From Serinus canaria (Eukaryota; Chordata; Aves; Passeriformes; Fringillidae), in assembly GCF_022539315.1 (NCBI RefSeq), contig NC_066326.1, positions 6,836,601 through 6,900,600 on the forward strand: a stretch of DNA of 64,000 nt. The letters are read 5' to 3'. Under the pieces are notes generated by a model. It had not been told where the DNA came from and did not search any database. It saw only the letters and a list, made by a program, of their open reading frames with translations. Of the stretch, positions 1-13,330 are shown in pieces. Within the stretch, counting starts at the first letter, position 1, and every line of letters begins with the position of its first letter. Position numbers and translations under genes: made by a program.

Positions 1-3000
1 AATTAACCAACAGAAATTACATTTATTATGGTACTGTGCAACAATAAACCAGACTTCCCTGTCAAATCAGACAAGCATGTTTTAAAGACCAGTTGGTTCC
101 TTAGCACTTTGAGAAAAAATAGCAACGTAATATCCAGCAGAGCACAACACTGCTTCTCACACCAGCTCAGGGCAGGCAAAGGTCCATCATATGATTTATG
201 GGACCACCTCCCTTCCTCTAATGCCAGGTTTCAATGCAATGGCAGTAAATCCTGTAATTCAGTATTCAGGTGCTGTCATTTATCCAGGCTCAAGGCTGGC
301 TCCTTCCTTTCCCAAACCAGCAGCTAGGGGCTTGGGGTGTGGGATGCCTTGAGGGACCCCAAGTCCCTCATGTGAATTAAACAGTTGCTAGTGCCTCAGC
401 ATGTGACCCTGGGCATCACTCATCCCACCGTGGAAGGAAAAAACAGGATGATTTCATATCCCTTCTCCCTGTTTGGCTTTGTGACAATTCCCTTCAATGC
501 CTGCTGAGCAACAGGCTCGCTCTGCACACCAGGGGAGGGCAGAACAGTTCCTGACAAGGTGAGTTGAAAGGCTTATGTGGAACATGTTACAGCTGAAACA
601 CCCTGGTAGGAAGACAACACTGTCATTTAAAATTGATGAAACTTCCATACAAACCACTTGCTTTTTGTGGGAGCACATCTGCCCTGTGCAGCAGCCTGTG
701 GCAACTTGCTGGCTGACTGGATGGAGCCATGCTGGGGATGCACCCCAAAATTATCCTGCTGCAAAGGATAGGACCTGTTCTGCCTGAGGGTTCCTTGCTG
801 GATCCTCCAGGAGGGCAAGATCTTAAAAAGAAAGTGTTAGTCTTGCCTGGAGCTGTGGTGGCCAAAAAACAGGCTGTGAGTTATGCAGTTCACTAAGTGA
901 TTTGGTCTCCAATGTTTTCTCTAGGCACCAAGGAAGGAAAGTGGGAATGAACCTGCTGGATGCTTTCCCAAAGAGATCCCCCCAGCCCCCTACTCCTGCC
1001 CTAACACTGGAAAGCCGAGGGGAACTCCTGACACTTTGAAAGAGCAACCTGAAATATTCAAAACGCCTGCACTGTTATTAGTCATTTTACATGTTCAGAG
1101 TGTTTTAAAAGCAGACCTGTTTTTCTGACATCATTTCTGGATCTGAGACCTCCCTTTCTCCATACCACCATAACAGAAAGACTGCAAAACCTCTGCCAAA
1201 TGTCCCAGTGCCTCACACGTCCCACAGTGGCCAGGAGTGTGTGTGGAGTGAGGAGGGAGCACATTGCTCTGGAGACGTCCCCCCGCAGCCGGCACCGCTC
1301 ACCCAGCAGAGAGTCTCCTTAAACTGAGATTATTTATTTATAGGGCACAACCAGTAATTGAACTTTATTATGAAGGCTGTAAAGGGAAGGGTTGAAGGCA
1401 CTAAAGGACTGTACGGGAAACATTTACTGCAGAACTGATGGCCCAAAATATGTCACCAGTGAAGGATTAGGAAGCACTCTCTCCTCTGGGTCTCTGCCTG
1501 TTTCTTTTTTAAAATCTGGCATTTTTCCTGCATGAATCTGAGCTGCAGACTTCCTGGAATCACTTCTCCTACATACAAGCCTTTGTGCACTGGAGATTAT
1601 CAGATTATTGACTTTGGGATTCCTAATTATATCAGTTTGACTGGTTGATGAATTGGAGGTGGATAGCGTTGCAACCAACGCAGTTCTGGGGGGGTGATAA
1701 CTAGCTGGAGTCATTTTCCTTCAACAACTACTCAGGGAGAAAGCTGAAATATATTCTGCTCCTGCTGAGAAACAAACCCTAAAGCCACAGTTCACTGATT
1801 GCTGGGATTCAGTGTCCCCACCTGATAAATAAACAGCAGCATTGCTAAGAAGGCTCCTGTGCCAGCCCAGCCTTGGTCTGTGTGGAGTGAAAACCCCAGG
1901 GATGAGGGAGCAGCTTGAAATTTGGGCATGAAGAACCACATATGCCACTGTCCTCCACCTGGAGGAGACCAGTGTGCTCCATGACTTCTCCACACGGCTG
2001 TGGGGTCTTCATGAAGCCATCTACAGCAGAAAACCTCTGTCTGGCATTTTAGTGCATCCACAAAGAGCAGCCCTTGATGCCACCAGCTGGATGGAAAGAC
2101 CTGACCCCAGAGCAGGCAGGAACCCCATAGCATCCTCTGTTTGAAGCACAACACTTCATTTAATGCTTAGCATTTTTTTAAATGGAAAAAACCAAAACCC
2201 AACAACTTGATTTGATTCTTAATGGAAAGATTTATGGAAATGAAATTGGGGTATTTTTAGTGAGTAAAGATCATTTTATAATAACTTGGTTATACAATAC
2301 TTTAATCCCAAGGAGACAATTTTCTCTCTTTTGCTTTGAAGAAAACCTTTATCTTTTTCAGTCATCTTCCATTGATTATTCTAAAAATCCCATTTAGCTC
2401 CACCAAATAATGGTATGGTAGTCTTTTCTCATTATGTTTTAACAGAATAAAGCCCAACTGTATATGAGAGGATTAGATAGCCATTCGCTGGGGTAAAGAA
2501 CACTGTTCCTCCAGATGGCCAGACAGAATCTTGTAATGCCTTTCCTATTTATTAAGTTGAAAATGTAATGCAAGCTGTTTCATCCAGTATTTAATGGGTC
2601 AGCCACAAAGCTGAAAGCTAATGGCAGCATGCATGGAAGAGTTAACAGGCAGAAAACAGAGGCACATCCAGAGCATCTCTTCTTGGACACAGTGAAAAGC
2701 CTTGCAGTACAGCTACTTACACAAGTAACCTGCACAAGCACCTCGAACCACGAGTCAAAGGTTTGAGGTAAGCATTTACTAAGGTTTTAGAATGTATTGT
2801 ACAAATTGCTTTCAGCACATGGACATTGACACATTGGTGACGTGTCTTCCATGGAACAAAAGACACCAAGAGGTGCTGCAAACAGGCTTAGGTACCTGGG
2901 GTAATTACTGGGTGAACATGGCTTTATTTGGGATGTATCACAGACATACCTGCAGCCCTTTCCCCTCTGGCTGTAGAACAGCCTGGAAGTTCTGGCTCTT

Positions 3001-6000
3001 CCTCTGCAGCCTCCACAGCTTCCCCTTGGTGCCCTTTTCATTTAAGGACACGGGAGCACAAGTTGGACAGACATGTTTGGATTTGTACATATAATCCCTG
3101 AATGACTCATGCTGTGACATATGTCACTGCAGCAGAGACGTGCTCCTTTTTGGGGCTGAGAGCTTTTCTAGTCCTAGACTTCCAGCAAAAATAAAAACCA
3201 AACAACCGTGGCAGTCTCTACCAGGATCCACATTGTGACAGCGCCCAGAGCATCACAAGTGCCCAGAGTCCTGGAGAGCAGCCACTCCCACTCTGTGTCC
3301 CCTTCCTCTTGTCTCATGAGCTGCTTTGGCACCAACCACATGTGAGCACCACAGGCAAAACCACGGAAAGCCACGGTGAGGTACAAGAGAGCTTTTCTAA
3401 TAGGTCAAGTCAATTCTCATTTTGCTAACAGGCCACGTGCAACAACCCACCAAACACCCAGGTTAATGCATAAATATAACTCTGATTCTGCTCCCTCCAG
3501 AAAACAACAGGTTTTGTGCAGACTTTACAGCCTGATTGTTTGTGATTTATTGTGTAACAAGTGTAAACATTATAAAATAAAAAAGGTTGGATGGCTGCTC
3601 ATTTCCTCTTTTGCTTGGTGGGTTCAAAAGCATCTGGGCTTAAAATGGCCCATAATGTAACATAAATGCATAGAGAGCAGGATCCAAGTTATTACTGAGT
3701 GGGATTTACTCCCTCTAATAACCACAGGGATTTTCATTACGGCTGAGTGACATGCACACATGGAAGCACTCTGTGAAGGGAAAGTACTCCTGAACTTCAT
3801 GTCTCCAAAGCCTGACTGGCCACTGCAGGCACAGGGACTCAACCACAGCCAAGGCTACACCACACTGCAGCACTGGATGGCAGGGACCACAAAGCCAGCT
3901 CTCAAAGGCAGTGTTGTACTCAGTGTGCACAACATCTGCCCTGGGCTGGGGCTGGGACAAGGCAGCCCTCCCAGCCAGGGAGCCCAGCCCCACTCCCAGC
4001 TCTCCCAGCATCACCACCAGGCACCACTGTCCCTTGGCAACATTCCCTGATAGCTCCTGGAACTGCTTCCTCACCTAATTTGTGCCTTTGTGCTTCCCAT
4101 TAGCTTCAGCTCCTTTCCCAGCACTACTCCTGGACCTGGGCTCCTGAGGAGAATTTTCCTGCTCTGGTGACAGATGCACACAGCAGAACTGAGAGGCTGG
4201 AGCACTCCTCTGACCAGAAAATGCTCTGACAGCTGGGTCCCTGCAGCGTGGCACAGTCAGGGGGCTGCTACCAAACCCTCCCTGGGTCAGCCCTGATGGC
4301 AACTGATTATTAGGAAAGGCTCTTGTCCTTCAATCACGCTGTATTATTAATGTCCTAATGATTGCCCATTGACTAGCAGGGATTTTACATTCCTGAGGAT
4401 GTTTCTGGGTGAATGAAAGGGCATTAACCTCATTATTATCACGTCCATGCTCATCAGAAGCCATTAGTAACTTCCTCTCAGCTCCCTGGGCTCCAGTGTA
4501 ACTATCTGGTGTCATCTGCTGCCTGTCACCTGCTGTCCTACACGCCTGCCCTGGCTCTGTCTCCAAACATGGGGCCCATTGCCTCATCTCAAACCAGTTT
4601 TGGATGGAAAAATCCACTGGAGCTGGCTTTGACCTCGACACCCACCTCTGTGCAAAAGGCTGCAATAAGAATTTGCTCCTGGCTAAATATCAGCCCACAT
4701 GGTAAAAATAATTTATTTTTTAATAATTAAGATGATGGGCTATAAATGAACCTTTGCTTTGCCGAGCTCTGGGAATTCACAGGGAACATTTTGAGCAAGA
4801 AACATTTTTAAAATTAAAACCTCCCTCTCCTCTTCTTTTCTGCCACTCCTCTCACACTCTGTCCCCAGAGATGGTATTGCTCTCCTTCCCACACTTAAAT
4901 CATGAAAAGCAACACCTAAACACAACATATTTAGGAAATGCTAACAACATTGTCCTTATCTCACTAGCTCTGAAACACTTCATCTGGACAGGTTAAGTTG
5001 TCCTGTTCCCCTGCATCCTCCTGTGCTGCTTCACACCTCTTGCCTGTCTTCTTTTTATTCACATCCCTTAATTCGTGTTCCATGGAATCTTTACCCATAC
5101 CTGCTTCCAAACACAAAGAGAAAAAACATTTCAAAAATCAGGTTCTTGCCTGAATGATCTCCATTTCCTTCATGGTTCAAAAATATTTAATTCTGAGACA
5201 ACCAGTCATCCTTCCCTTTCTCTTGGCTTCCAGCAGCTGCTGCAAATCTTCTGTGCCACTTCCCAACGTACTTCAAATCCTCCCAGACCCCAGAAAAGAA
5301 ACAGACACTTGTACAAAACCAATAGTGCATCAATATGTGTTTGGCTGTCGCAATCTTTACATCTGCACTGCTGGAGATGAATATCCAGCTTTTTTTAATC
5401 CATAGACTCTGGCCTGTGGAATAAAGCCAGGACCACTAAAATAAGGAAGCAGAGAAAACACAAGCAGAATGGAAAAAGCAATTGAACATGCCATAAACTT
5501 AGAATCAGGTGAAAGCTAATTATGGCCATGCTCACTGAAAAGATAAGGACACAGGGAGGGAGAGAGACTTATTAATTATTTGTGTTATGGTAGCACTTAG
5601 AAGCCCCAATCCTTTATCTGGGACTAGCTGTACTATACACTGCAAACACTTAGATGTATCTTTGGGTAGTGGTACAGAGTTTTAAGGAAAATGTACAAAT
5701 GCTCTCTTCCTTCACCTTCAGCAGCTTCTGCTTTGTTAATGCTTTTAAAGGAACCTGAGTCCACCAGGTTCCTTTAGACTCATTCTGAGCAGCTCCCAGG
5801 ATGGTCTAATTGGTCAAATAACAAATAATGAGCATTAAGGCAGCCTGCACTCCGGGCTGAACTGGGCAAACCCCAGGAAACCCCCAAAGTGGGCATGAGC
5901 TGCATCCATCACCATCCACATCCCCTGGAACGGGGGATAGGACACTCACTGCTGCCAACAGAGACGCTTCATCCTCATTGACTCTGTGCAACTTTGATTG

Positions 6001-6340
6001 CTTTTCTAATTAAGATACATTTTATGGTAATCTACCAAGCCCCTTAGACTAAATCACTCACTTAATCTGTTGTTAGTGCCCATATGTTTACAGCTTTCCA
6101 GCCTGCTGCAGCATATTTGCTTTGCCACGGCACCAGGGAGCTTTGGTGACAGATGAGGCACTGCACAGCCCTTCAGGTGGCACAGGGCTCTGCCACCCAC
6201 CCAGCCTGTGCATGGACAGATGGACAGACAGTCCTGACACGCACATAGCAGTTTGGAAAAGAGAGGAGAGGGAAGGCACAGCACTGCAGATACCCCATGC
6301 TGATCACCTGTCTCTGTCTCTACAGATGAGCTTAGCACAT
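1..6340. other. Unique noncoding DNA, no gene recognised
   Basis: All six frames contain only short, overlapping open frames of about 60-120 codons with no recognisable domain. Composition alternates between GC-moderate stretches (for example 3.9-4.3 kb) and an AT-rich pocket at about 2160-2460. A short CpG-containing GC-rich patch lies at 1270-1300. I see no repeat family, RNA gene or convincing splice-site pair. This is most simply intergenic or intronic sequence. Confidence 0.6.
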
Positions 6341-6394
6341 CTTTCTCATTTCCTTTTCTTTCCTTGCCTTTTTTTTTTTTTTCCTTTTTCCCCC
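6341..6394 (+). repeat. Polypyrimidine tract with T14 run
   Basis: About 54 bases are almost pure C/T, including an uninterrupted T14 at 6369-6382 followed by CC, T5 and a C run. Only a single A and a single G interrupt it. On the minus strand it reads as a polypurine tract. It could be a low-complexity tract, or the A-rich tail of an old minus-strand retroposon; no polyadenylation signal or target-site duplication is visible to support the latter. Confidence 0.8.
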
Positions 6395-9300
6395 AAAATA
6401 AGAGATGGCACACAACAGGGGAGGACTGCTGAAGAGTTTCACAGTACTGTCACGTCTCTGGCCTTAGAGCTCAGTTACCAAAGAATTTCACTGCAGGTGC
6501 AAGGGCTCTTTGCAATCTTTCAGTCACATCTGCAAACTAAGGACAGAGCCAGACCCTCCATCTGCCTGGACACTGAAGGAAATAAAGGCTGAGCAAGCTC
6601 GACAGTTCTACAGGGGGATGTGTCCCCAGCCCCAGCTTCACCTGCAGCCCAGACACACCCATGGGCCCTTCCTGCTTCTTCAGGGCTGGCACTGTGCCAC
6701 CACAGGCACAGCGAGGAGCTCGTGTCCCCTGGGCTCCCCAGCAGCCCTGCCTCCTGTGTGACACGGCTGCAGCGCTGGCAGGCAGCAGCTCCATCTCTTA
6801 TCTCACAGCAGGCTGCCTGCCCTGGCTCTGGGTGAGGGAGCAGGGATGCACTGAACAGAAACATGGCCCTTCCCTGTTCCAAACCCATGGCACAGCTCCC
6901 AAATGCCTGCATCCCGCAGTGGTACCTCAAACTCAGGAGGGACACAGACACCCCAGCTCTGCTCAGACCAGCTGGGCTGAGTCTCCAGCCCACCATGCAA
7001 AAATGAGTCAAAATCACAATGTTGGAAACTACTTGTGCTCAGCTTGCTGAGGGAAAGAGAGTCCACAAGCAAAATCAGGAAAAACCAAACTCCAGGTTAG
7101 GTTGTCATCTACCACCCTATGTTCGTGGAAAAATTCCCTGGGAAAAAATGGTCATATAATTCTACAGAAATCCTTAATCAAGAGTAACATGAAGAATAAA
7201 GTACCACCTGCAATCACCAGCACAGACAGGCAGCTGCCACCCAATATCAATACAAATACCTTTCCCCCTGCAGAGTTTCTATTGATCTGAACAGGATCAA
7301 CAGAGGTGAGGAAAGTACTCATTACATCCAAGGACTTGGGTAAAAAAGGAGTATCAGACATTCAGAAGGAGTCAGATATTTAAGAAATCAATTTTTTAAA
7401 GGGTTTATGGAATTTCTCTAGGAATTGTTTGAGCTGCTAGAGAAGCAGCCAGAAAGACAGGTCTCAAAGGAAATGAAGCTCCTGGGATCCAAACACCCCT
7501 AAAATAATGTTTCAAACCCTGACACACCTCCTAGCAGGGGACAGTGATGTCTCCATCCCTCTGGAACAAATCTCAAATTTTCAGTCCCAAGGCTTGAAAA
7601 GTACCATGCTGTCCCTGCAGTTGCACCAAGCCTAGTTTGCACAGCAGCCTGAAGTCATCTTGCAGAGTGGGTATCACACTCCTGGGGAAGTGATGGAGGC
7701 TGCTCCAAGGTCTGAGAGCTGAGGGATGCTTGATGGAACTGGGCTGGGGAGCAGCTGCCCCCAGACCTGCTACCCTCAAGTAGCTGGAGATGAAGGATCA
7801 CCACACATTGCAGACAAGGGTGGGCAAAAGGAGAGAGACAAAACCCCATGGACACAGAGGATTTCTGTATGCATGACATGATGAGCAGGGCAAGCTCTCC
7901 TGTCCCCCTGCGTTTGTGTCAGCCATACCCTGTAGAGATGCAGGGCTGATGGGATCATTTCTGCTCAGCCAAAAGCTCCTCTGCCAAGAGAAAGTCTTGC
8001 AGCAAAATACTTAACCACATTTTCACTTTGTGCCTTAAGTCCCTTGGCTGCTGGCAACCTGCCCTCAGGGGCAGGGATGAGACTTGCCCCTGCCTGCAGC
8101 CCAACCAGCCATTTCAAGCCACTTTTCCTGCTTCAAAGCTATTAGGATGAGATCAAATGCCTTCCTTAATAAACCACAACCTGGCTTCAGGACAGTCTGG
8201 CACCCCTGCTATGATGAGTTCTATGGCACAGAAAAACCAGGCCTTTAGCTGTGCAGGGTAGGAGCTGAGCTTTTCCATCCCTCCCCTCCTGGGTCACCCA
8301 AACACATTCCCTGCTCACCTCAAGGACTGCACTGAGACAGATACCAGGGCTGAGCAAAGTTAGAAATGCCCAACGCTGTCCTCAGCCAGGCAGGATCATG
8401 CTTAGAAGGTGTGTGAGATGTGCATTGCTCAGACACCCATACCCTCCACACCTGAGGAGCTAAAGGACTGTGAAAAAGACAATTATTGTTACCTACCTTG
8501 TTCTCTAACATGGTGGCACTCAGCACATTTTATGTACCATGTTTTCTGTGCCAAGCACACACATTCAAGCTAAGCAGCTGCTCTGAATATATCTATGGTC
8601 CTTATGAAACAGCAATGACAAAAACACCAGAAAGCCTCTGAACTGAGTGCCTATTAACTCCATTTTCAGGAACAAAGCACTTGGACTCGCCTGTGGAGTG
8701 CCCTGGCTGCCTATGGGATGCTGGGCACCAGCATCAGCTCAGCCAGGGCACAGACCCAGCAGAGCCCACGAGCCACTTCTGGGGGGCACACCACCAAATA
8801 TTCCCATCAGCTGCTCTTCAAGCAGGTGAGAAAGCACATGAACTATTACATAGAAAAAGAAAAAAGGAGGGGGGAGATGGATAATTAAAGCTGTCCAAAG
8901 CAGCTTAAAATGACTAAGCAGTTATTGCCAATCTGAAATTTCTCTCTGATTTTAGAAGAGTTTAGCTTGGGCTTACACAACATCCTTACCTTCTCCCGTG
9001 GGTTTAATAAACTCAGTTACAGCCTTCTAACATCTTATTAAAGTACACTTCATATATCTATTAGCATACCCTGGTACCATGAGAGTAGCAGACTATTCTA
9101 GGTTTAATCTGTTGATTTTCTGAGCAGATACATACTGAAACATGTTCTCATAGCAGCTCCAACTTGTGCTACAGCTGGAGTTCTTAAAGACTTCTGGAGC
9201 ACCAAAGCTATTGATTCCCATGGATACGGTTCAAGCATGACAGAATTAAAGTGTCAATAAATTAATCAGTATAATGCTGCAAACTCAAGTATTAGGTAGT

Positions 9301-9500
9301 ATTAAAGCTATATATCTTGTTTTCCTCAGCCTACTATTACAATTCCTGACTTGTGCTGCCTGGAAAGCTCACCAGGAGCTGTGATGGGAAGAGAGAAATA
9401 ACTGCACCTCGCTGTTATTCACAGGTAACAAGGAGGTCTCCAAGTTAACCAAGAGGGATGAGGAATGAGGCTGCTGAGCTATAAAAGCCAAGGCAGGAGC
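6395..9500. other. Unique noncoding DNA with GC-rich pocket at 6.6-7.0 kb
   Basis: The stretch at about 6590-6960 is GC-rich and carries overlapping chance frames on both strands, including 165 codons on the minus strand. None shows a domain, and opposite-strand frames are equally open, which argues against coding. The remainder is mixed-composition unique sequence with no repeat family I recognise. Confidence 0.55.
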
Positions 9501-9850
9501 AGAAAGTCAGAGCAACAGTCTATTGACCTGTACTAATGATGTTACACTCTGAAAAGCAAGCTATTTAGTTAGTTAAAGATTTTCTTTATTTCATTAACAT
9601 ATTTTGATGAGGAGCATGTTGCTGCCAAGCTGTCATACTTCAGATTGATCTAAGGTAATAGGCAGTCAGATTTCATACTTCAGCTTGATCAATATTAAAT
9701 AGCTCTTACGGACTTTTTTTTTCTATCAAATATTGCAGCATTATTTTGGAGGCACCTTTGATTTAAACTGCCAGAAGGAACACAATAAATGAGAATTCCT
9801 TTTCCCTTTAATCATCATTGTTCATGTTTCTGCAGTAAAATGAAGTGCAA
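9500..9850. promoter_or_regulatory. AT-rich block, candidate conserved noncoding element
   Basis: The block is AT-rich and includes homeodomain-type cores such as TTAGTTAGTT, ATTAACAT and TTTAATCATCATT. It also contains an imperfect direct repeat, annotated separately. Its texture is that of many vertebrate conserved noncoding elements, but conservation cannot be judged from one sequence, so this is an inference only. Confidence 0.25.
9633..9690 (+). repeat. Paired 18-bp direct repeat with 40-bp spacing
   Basis: TCATACTTCAGATTGATC at 9633-9650 recurs at 9673-9690 as TCATACTTCAGCTTGATC, a 17/18 match. Sequence between the copies is not obviously duplicated. A 40-bp offset is close to four helical turns, which would place two copies of a protein site on the same DNA face. 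It could equally be a decayed local tandem duplication. Confidence 0.75.
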
Positions 9851-10181
9851 AACAAGTTTTCAAAGCAGGCATCCCTCTCTGAAAAGCCAAACACAAACTG
9901 AAAACATTTCAACATATCTAAAAATCACAGAGCAGTTTGGCTCAGCATGAGACTACAAAGAAGCCAAGCCTAAAGACAATTTTGTGGGCTTCACAATTCC
10001 TGAAATACCCCACTTCTCCCCCAGCCAGTACAGTTACACAAATAAATAGAGATGCATATAACTTACCGGAGCAAATATCACCATACACATTTACAAAAGG
10101 ATTTATAATCCAACTTGCGTCTCCTGAAATAAAGCAAGGTTTGTCTCATACTAAAAATAAAGGCTCCCAAAAGCTTCTCAC

Positions 10182-10183
<2 letters not shown>

Positions 10184-10218
<35 letters not shown>

Positions 10219-10224
10219 AGGGAG
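10184..10224 (+). repeat. (GA)n microsatellite grading into (GGGA)n
   Basis: An uninterrupted GA dinucleotide run of about 14 units spans 10184-10212. It is followed directly by about three GGGA units to roughly 10224. The compound purine-only structure is typical of replication slippage and is likely polymorphic. The frame running through it translates to a low-complexity Glu/Arg run and is not evidence of coding. Confidence 0.95.
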
Positions 10225-13114
10225 CAAGCGAGCATCAGCTCCTTGCCTCGCTTTTTATGAAGCAAATAAGGAGAGCAAGAAAATCAATGCTGAGAGAAAG
10301 TGAGATGATATACCAATCAGGCAGCAGCCTCAGACTTGTTTGCAGAGGGATGGCAAACTGCTCATATTATTAGACACTGACTACACACAGCCTGAGTGGA
10401 GAAACCATTTCCCCTCAGTGAGGGGCTGATTGCTTTGTGGTGGTGCAGGTACCACCGTGGTGGGCAGGGAGATGCAGCCCCTTCCCACCCACTGCTAGTG
10501 CAGCATTGCTTTGGCCCTCCTGTGAGCTCCACAGACAAGAATCAGCCCACAGTTTTGGGCTAAAGTTGAAAAAAGCTTGGAGATCCTCCAAACTGTCATT
10601 GGAGCAGTGCTTCTTCATTGTGGGGTTTGGGGACTGTTTGGACCCTGTTACATGTTGAGATGTCTTTCACTGCACTCAGACAGCTGCCCTGCAGCTGCAG
10701 CAAGGAGCCCATGCAGAAAGGGGAAAAGATTTCCCAAGTCTCCCAGACCTTCATGTGTGCTCAGCTCACCCTGTGCTTGCACAGGTCCAGACCTCCAAAG
10801 TGTCCTCCTGGAATTTGTGCTTTTGTCCCCTTTTGTGTATCAGAGAAAACCAGAGGGAAACCCATGGGTTTCCATGGGTGAAAGTGGGAAAATTTTTATG
10901 CTACTAACCCACCAAAACAAAATCTTTGCCACATGTGTGTTGGGAGGAGGAGGATGTATCAGGGCATGAGCTCAGGCACCTGTATGTGAGCTGGATGCAT
11001 CAGTGGCAGTCAAACACCACTTCTTTGGGAAGGTGCCACATTTGCTCCCCCCAGCAGCTACACAGACACAGACCACACACCTTGTCACAGCAAACTTCCT
11101 CACAACAGGGGCTTCAGGCCAGTCCCACATCTCCCTGCTCTGTGCTCAGGACATCAGCACGTTAAGAACAGGAAGGGATCCATGGATCCCTTTTGGAAAG
11201 GTGTCAGCTCTGCACTTACCTGTGCCCCAACACCACTCAGTGTAACCAAGACTAAACCATACTGTGCTGTTTATTGACCAGTGCTGAGCTGATCACTATT
11301 TTACTCTCTTTTCTACCCCCAGCATCAAGCATTTACAAATACATGTGACATAAGGCAAATTTCCCTTTTACTAGGAGACAGAAGTTACATGCTGGTATAC
11401 AGATACACCTGTGGGGTGACAGCAGTTCTCTGCACTGCAAAATTGGAGCATAATTGCTTTTCCCCAGTGGCTCGTGATTTACAGTAAATGCTGGAATTCA
11501 CAGGGAAAATCCTGAAGACAAAAGCAAGGAGGCTGAATTCATCTGATAATAGAGTTTATCTGTGGGGGGCTGGCACTTCTAGCACAATCCAGGTGCAGAG
11601 GAGGCTCTGACAACACTTTACGAGCACTCCAGCCCCTCTCCCACAAGCAGGAGCTGCAGAGCCTGACAGATGTCACTGCTGTCAATGTGGCCCTGTGTTT
11701 CCAGCAGACACAGCCTGATGCTGGTGGATGCTGTAATGAGGAGATGCTGTGATCTCAGAGAGTTCTTCAGGCTGAAGCACTGCTCTGCTGCGTGGTGCAT
11801 TTTAACATACACAAAAACATTCACCAGCTAGCTACCTGCACACTGCCTGAGCCCCAGCCACCAAGATTAAACACCACAGTGACTCTGGTCTGCAGAGCTG
11901 GGCAGCATTTGCCTCCCCCTGCACTGGGAGCAGCCCTTTGATGGCTTACAAACACAGGCAGGAGCTGCACTCTGCAGTCACGTTCACTCTCCACGTGGTC
12001 AAAGGTGACCAAGGACCACACCAAACTCACCACCCACTGCACCAGCACAAAGAGTGATGCTGGCTCTCCCACAGCTCTTCTCCAGCCTGTGGGTGCACAC
12101 ATGGGTGGAGGATGGCAGGAGGATACTCAGCTTGCCTCAGCTCCCCAGCTGCTGCAGCTCACTGCTCCTGGCCTTCTTCACTCCATTCAGTTCTCCAGCT
12201 GGCACTCAAATGTGCTGTATCTCGTGGTGAGCAGCCTCTTGCTGCAAGGTGTGAGAGTAAGTGAAATGCAAACACCTCTCATTTCCTTTTCCAGTGAGAA
12301 AGTTTATTTTCCCTTCCCACAGCTAACAACTGCTTACTTAAATTCTCTGAAGTCTTCTGAAAACTTCCAAAAACACATCAAGAGAGTTTTGCTGAGCTGA
12401 GAGCTGCCATGTCTCAGCCCTCTAAAATATGTGTGCACCTGGGCACCTGTGTGGGATGTAGGGATGCAGCTTTAGCACAATGGGTTGCAGCAGAGGAGGA
12501 CCTGTCCTGGCACACACCTCTTCCAAACAACACTGCAACACAGACTCCACAGGATACAGAAACCAAGGGCTGCTTTTTTTCCCTAACTGATAACACACCA
12601 TGAATGCTGTGGATCAGTTCTAACACTGCTGACAGTGAACGTGCTGGTGTTTGCTGACAAGGCAAAACACTTGTCAGGCTGCAGCAGACCCTGCAGCACT
12701 GCAGCCTGGTCCTTTCTCAAGTTTTATCAGATTCCTTTTCAAAAATTCATCTGAAACACTGGATGGGACACTCAGCATCACCAAGCACAAGAAGAGCTGC
12801 TGCCAACACCAGCACTGCTATGCCATGTGTCTGTGCTGTAATTTTGACTTCTTTTACTTTTTTACTTCTGATTTTTGAATTAGGAGTTTCAAAGCAAGCT
12901 AAAAAACTTCCTGGGATTTAAGACCCAAACTACTTTAGGTACTTTTGAAAAGCAGTATATATCCATCTAATGGATTTGCATCAACTTTGTCCAAGGTTCA
13001 TGGCCAGTGTTGCTGAAAGGGATGCAGTGACACCAGCAGCAGGACAGGCAGCAGCCTGGGGAGAGACTTGTCCCCAGATACAGCAGGACTCAGGGGAGGC
13101 ACCTGCATGAGGAC
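10225..13114. other. Unique noncoding DNA, no gene recognised
   Basis: This is mixed-composition sequence. Overlapping frames up to about 131 codons on both strands lack recognisable domains. A 20-bp perfect palindrome at 11173-11192 is noted separately. No further repeat family, RNA gene or paired splice signal was recognised. Confidence 0.55.
11173..11192. repeat. Perfect 20-bp palindrome centred on CCATGG
   Basis: The sequence AAGGGATCCATGGATCCCTT equals its own reverse complement. It contains nested BamHI (GGATCC, twice) and NcoI (CCATGG) sites. About 0.06 perfect 20-bp palindromes are expected by chance in 64 kb, so it is mildly unusual. Function is unknown. Confidence 0.9.
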
Positions 13115-13330
13115 AGCTCAGAATTACAAAAGCTGGAAAATACCCCTGAGATCACTGAGCCCAATTAATGCAGCACTGCCCAGTTCACCACTAAACCACA
13201 TCCCTAAGCAGCACACACACATGGTTTGAGCACTTCCAGGGACAGAGGTTCCACCACCTCTCTGGGCAGCCTATTCCAATGTCTGGCTACCCTTTCAGTG
13301 AATAAACTTTTCCTAATATCTGGCTCCCCA
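13115..13330 (-). mobile_element. CR1 LINE fragment (ORF2 C-terminus and 3' region), minus strand
   Basis: Read on the minus strand, the segment encodes a recognisable end of the CR1 non-LTR retrotransposon ORF2 protein, including [19 protein letters not shown], preceded by [13 protein letters not shown]. The run [15 protein letters not shown] is a hallmark of the CR1 reverse-transcriptase C-terminus. The plus-strand sequence at about 13115-13215 then corresponds to the CR1 3' region: an 'accactaaaccac' block, the 'cagcactgccc' block and the divergent extreme end. The copy is 5'-truncated, as most CR1 insertions are. It has lost the family's usual reading frame downstream and is an inactive relic. 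Similarity fades beyond about 13330. Confidence 0.88.

Noticed and set aside
2810..2832. REST/NRSF-like site ('ttcagcacatggacattgac')
   Set aside because: A base is missing from the core and the right half does not match the consensus.
6520..7017. 165-codon minus-strand frame and overlapping plus-strand frames
   Set aside because: Both strands are open, there is no recognised motif, and stop-poor GC-rich composition explains it.
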